7,556 nucleotides of DNA from Actinomycetota bacterium (GTDB lineage Bacteria; Actinomycetota; Acidimicrobiia; Acidimicrobiales; UBA8592). Shown one piece after another: positions 5,345 to 7,556 of this stretch; the stretch's first letter is position 1, and every line of letters begins with the position of its first letter. The position numbers and the translations under genes were made by a program. The DNA is taken from positions 25,687 through 33,242 of the forward strand of contig PATO01000014.1 of NCBI GenBank assembly GCA_002712415.1. The letters are read 5' to 3'. The notes below the pieces were generated by a model, which was not told the DNA's origin, made no database searches, and saw only the letters and a program-made list of their open reading frames with translations.

Positions 5345-7556
5345 GCACCATATCCACTTCATCTCTTGAAAGCTTGATGAATCAAGCGCAAGGTATCCGC
5401 GATCGCAATTTTGGGTCAAGAGTTACCTACTCACCAAAAGTTTTTATACCACTCACACATCTCTGTAGAGACAAGTGTGGATACTGCACTTTCGCTCAAC
5501 CTCCGGCAAGAGTTCAAGCCCCGTATCTCTCACCGGACGAAGTAAGAGAAATTGCCTTCCAAGGTGCGCTGGCTGGTTGCCATGAAGCACTTTTCACTTT
5601 AGGAGAGAAGCCTGAGTTACGCTACCCTGCAGCGCGGGAATGGTTAGACGAACGAGGATACGAAAGCACAATACATTACCTTTACGCAATGGCTCAGTTA
5701 GTAATTGATGAAACAGGCCTACTGCCACATGCCAATGCTGGGGCGATTTCAAAAGCAGAACTGTCAATGTTGCGTGAAGTATCCCCATCACAGGGCATGA
5801 TGATTGAATCGCTCAATGCAGACCTTGACTGCCATCGGGGGGCCCCCGACAAAGATCCTGAGCGAAGGCTTCAGACACTTACAGATGCCGGCGATTTATC
5901 CATACCTTTTACGACTGGATTATTGGTAGGCATCGGCGAATCTAGGGATGACAGAATCGAGACTATTAAAGCCATTGCTGACCTACATAAAGAGTTCGGC
6001 CATATTCAAGAAGTAATTGTTCAGAACTTCCTTCCTAAACCTGGAACGATGATGTATAAGAAAAAGCCAGCTGCAGAGAGTGAATACCTTGAAACAATAG
6101 CTTTAGCAAGAATACTGCTGCCTAACGATATCCACCTCCAGGCCCCACCTAATCTTTCCGATGACTTCGCTATTCTCCTTCAAGCAGGGATAGATGACTG
6201 GGGTGGCGTATCACCAGTAACTGCAGATTTTGTAAATCCCGAACGTCCATGGCCATCACTAGAACGTTTACGATCTGCTTCTGAAGATAACGGATATTTT
6301 CTTGCCCCTAGATTGACCGTCTACCCTGAATTCGTCAAAGAATCCGGAAAGTGGATTGACGAGAAATTGCGTTTTCCCGTTATGGATCGTTCTGATAGTG
6401 AGTTCCTCGGTAGAGACGACCCTGGATCGATATTTCCGGAGAAGATCGAATTTGTTACAAACGTGGACGACGGTGCTGAGGTAGCTCAAGTAGGTGAGGA
6501 TTCAACGCAATGGTACTCTGGCTCCTCAACATCTCCAGCCAACCTCCTTTCAAATCGGCCCATAGCTTCGAAAGAGATTGATGAAATCCTTAACGAAGTT
6601 TCTGAAGGTCGGGATCTCACCGAAACGCAAATAGTGAAGTTATTTAGTGCTCGAGGCGGAGAGGTACACACTATTGTGAGCTACGCTAATTCCCTTCGAG
6701 AAACTGTTAACGGCAATGCAGTCACTTTTGTATCAAATTGCAACATAAACTACACGAACGTTTGTACTTTTAAGTGTAAATTTTGTGGTTTCTCTAAAGG
6801 ACCGCTTTCTCTTAATTTACGCGGTAAACCATATTTACATTCTTTAGAAGAAGTTATAGCTCGCGCTGCTGAGGCCCATTCAAATGGAGCTACCGAGGTC
6901 TGCCTGCAAGGTGGAATCCATCCTGACTTTGATGGTGATTACTACATTGATATGTGCCAAGCGATACACGATGAACTCCCTGATTTACATATTCATGGGT
7001 TTACAGCATTAGAGGTTACGGAGGGCGCTAAACGTCTAGGTGAGCCTTTAAGTAGTTACTTGAAGAGAGCCTACGATGCCGGGCTTCGGTCACTACCTGG
7101 AACAGCAGCTGAAATTCTAGACGATGAAATTAGGGATATATTGTGCCCAGATAAGATCTCAACTGAGGAGTGGTTGGAGGCGCATAAAACCGCACACGAA
7201 ATCGGATTACGATCAAATGTCACAATGATGTTCGGAAGTGTCGAAGAGCCAATTCACTGGGCGCGTCACTTAATTAGGACAAGAGAACTTCAGCGGGAAA
7301 CTGGAGGTTTCACTGAATTTGTTGGTTTACCCTTTGTTCACATGGCTTCTCCAATTTACCTTCGAAAAGGAGCCCGACGCGGACCAACTTTCCGAGAAAA
7401 TCTTCTCGTCCATGCAATAGCGCGGATTGTTTATCATGGCTACATAGATAACATTCAGGCATCATGGGTGAAGATTGGTTTAGATGGCATGAAGCAGATG
7501 CTTCAAGCTGGAGTAAATGATGTTGGTGGCACATTAAATGGTGAGAATATCTCTCG
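5341..7556 (+). CDS. fbiC: FO synthase, fused CofG-CofH (FbiC type), partial at 3' end
   Basis: Dual radical-SAM enzyme that makes FO (7,8-didemethyl-8-hydroxy-5-deazariboflavin), the chromophore of coenzyme F420, from tyrosine and 5-amino-6-ribitylaminouracil. The frame is open for 738 codons to the window edge without a stop; full FbiC proteins have about 780-860. The N-terminal CofG half has the 4Fe-4S motif CRDKCGYC (C42, C46, C49), then FTLGEKPE, QAPPNLS and IDDWGGVSPVT (284-294), all CofG hallmarks. An acidic, low-complexity linker of about 100 residues follows (roughly 350-450). The CofH half has CTFKCKFC (C475, C479, C482), QGGIHP (523-528) and LPGTAAEIL (585-593), and ends near DVGGTLNGENIS. 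Both clusters are intact. ATG overlaps the upstream regulator's stop (ATGA), with AAGG seven bases upstream. Cytoplasmic. Confidence 0.96.
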   Translation, partial: MSTISTSSLESLMNQAQGIRDRNFGSRVTYSPKVFIPLTHLCRDKCGYCTFAQPPARVQAPYLSPDEVREIAFQGALAGCHEALFTLGEKPELRYPAAREWLDERGYESTIHYLYAMAQLVIDETGLLPHANAGAISKAELSMLREVSPSQGMMIESLNADLDCHRGAPDKDPERRLQTLTDAGDLSIPFTTGLLVGIGESRDDRIETIKAIADLHKEFGHIQEVIVQNFLPKPGTMMYKKKPAAESEYLETIALARILLPNDIHLQAPPNLSDDFAILLQAGIDDWGGVSPVTADFVNPERPWPSLERLRSASEDNGYFLAPRLTVYPEFVKESGKWIDEKLRFPVMDRSDSEFLGRDDPGSIFPEKIEFVTNVDDGAEVAQVGEDSTQWYSGSSTSPANLLSNRPIASKEIDEILNEVSEGRDLTETQIVKLFSARGGEVHTIVSYANSLRETVNGNAVTFVSNCNINYTNVCTFKCKFCGFSKGPLSLNLRGKPYLHSLEEVIARAAEAHSNGATEVCLQGGIHPDFDGDYYIDMCQAIHDELPDLHIHGFTALEVTEGAKRLGEPLSSYLKRAYDAGLRSLPGTAAEILDDEIRDILCPDKISTEEWLEAHKTAHEIGLRSNVTMMFGSVEEPIHWARHLIRTRELQRETGGFTEFVGLPFVHMASPIYLRKGARRGPTFRENLLVHAIARIVYHGYIDNIQASWVKIGLDGMKQMLQAGVNDVGGTLNGENIS

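Noticed and set aside
5821..5860. Short GC-rich palindrome-like run (GGGGGGCCCCC) as a possible hairpin
   Set aside because: It lies in coding sequence encoding a HRGAPDKDP stretch near a conserved CofG segment, so codon content explains it adequately.
5594..7534. Four minus-strand frames of 61-74 codons
   Set aside because: All lie within the continuous fbiC frame, which has both radical-SAM motifs and runs to the window edge.
5341..7556. Two separate genes cofG and cofH
   Set aside because: The frame is continuous from 5341 with no stop between the two CxxxCxxC clusters, so this is one fused protein.

Overview
The window reads as ordinary chromosomal sequence of a modest-GC (about 42% by a hand count of one line) bacterium that makes coenzyme F420. 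The best guess is an uncultured, low-GC actinobacterium, perhaps an aquatic Acidimicrobiia-like lineage. Three things point there: the FO synthase is a single CofG-CofH fusion (FbiC type), transketolase and transaldolase are adjacent and of actinobacterial type, and one promoter looks leaderless. No 16S or other taxonomic marker is present, and Chloroflexota that make F420 remain an alternative. I see no mobile element, CRISPR array, tRNA or rRNA. Genes are packed tightly, and no gene-free stretch exceeds about 85 bases.

Left block (1-1309, minus strand): a two-gene unit for an ADP-forming acyl-CoA synthetase. The beta (ATP-grasp) subunit comes first and the alpha (CoA-binding) subunit second, joined by a 4-base ATGA overlap. 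The alpha gene runs off the left edge. An 82-base divergent intergenic region separates this unit from the plus-strand genes.

Middle block (1392-4853, plus strand): a small unrecognised protein of 127 residues, which may be a beta-sandwich of the DUF6941 kind, then transketolase (tkt) and transaldolase (tal). tal starts with TTG directly after the tkt stop codon and uses a strong ribosome binding site inside the tkt 3' end. These two enzymes form the non-oxidative branch of the pentose phosphate pathway.

Right block (4889-7556, plus strand): an HxlR-family winged-helix regulator with a cysteine-rich tail, overlapping by ATGA the long FO synthase gene fbiC, which runs off the right edge. fbiC is a continuous open frame from 5341 to the window end, with both radical-SAM CxxxCxxC clusters intact. 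The 35 bases before the regulator hold a promoter-like pair of boxes placed so that the transcript would begin at the GTG start codon.

The genes are individually familiar. The most useful leads are the coupled regulator-fbiC unit as a candidate control point for F420 synthesis, its leaderless promoter with a palindrome on the -10 box, and the small orphan protein. I did not find evidence for an entirely new system.
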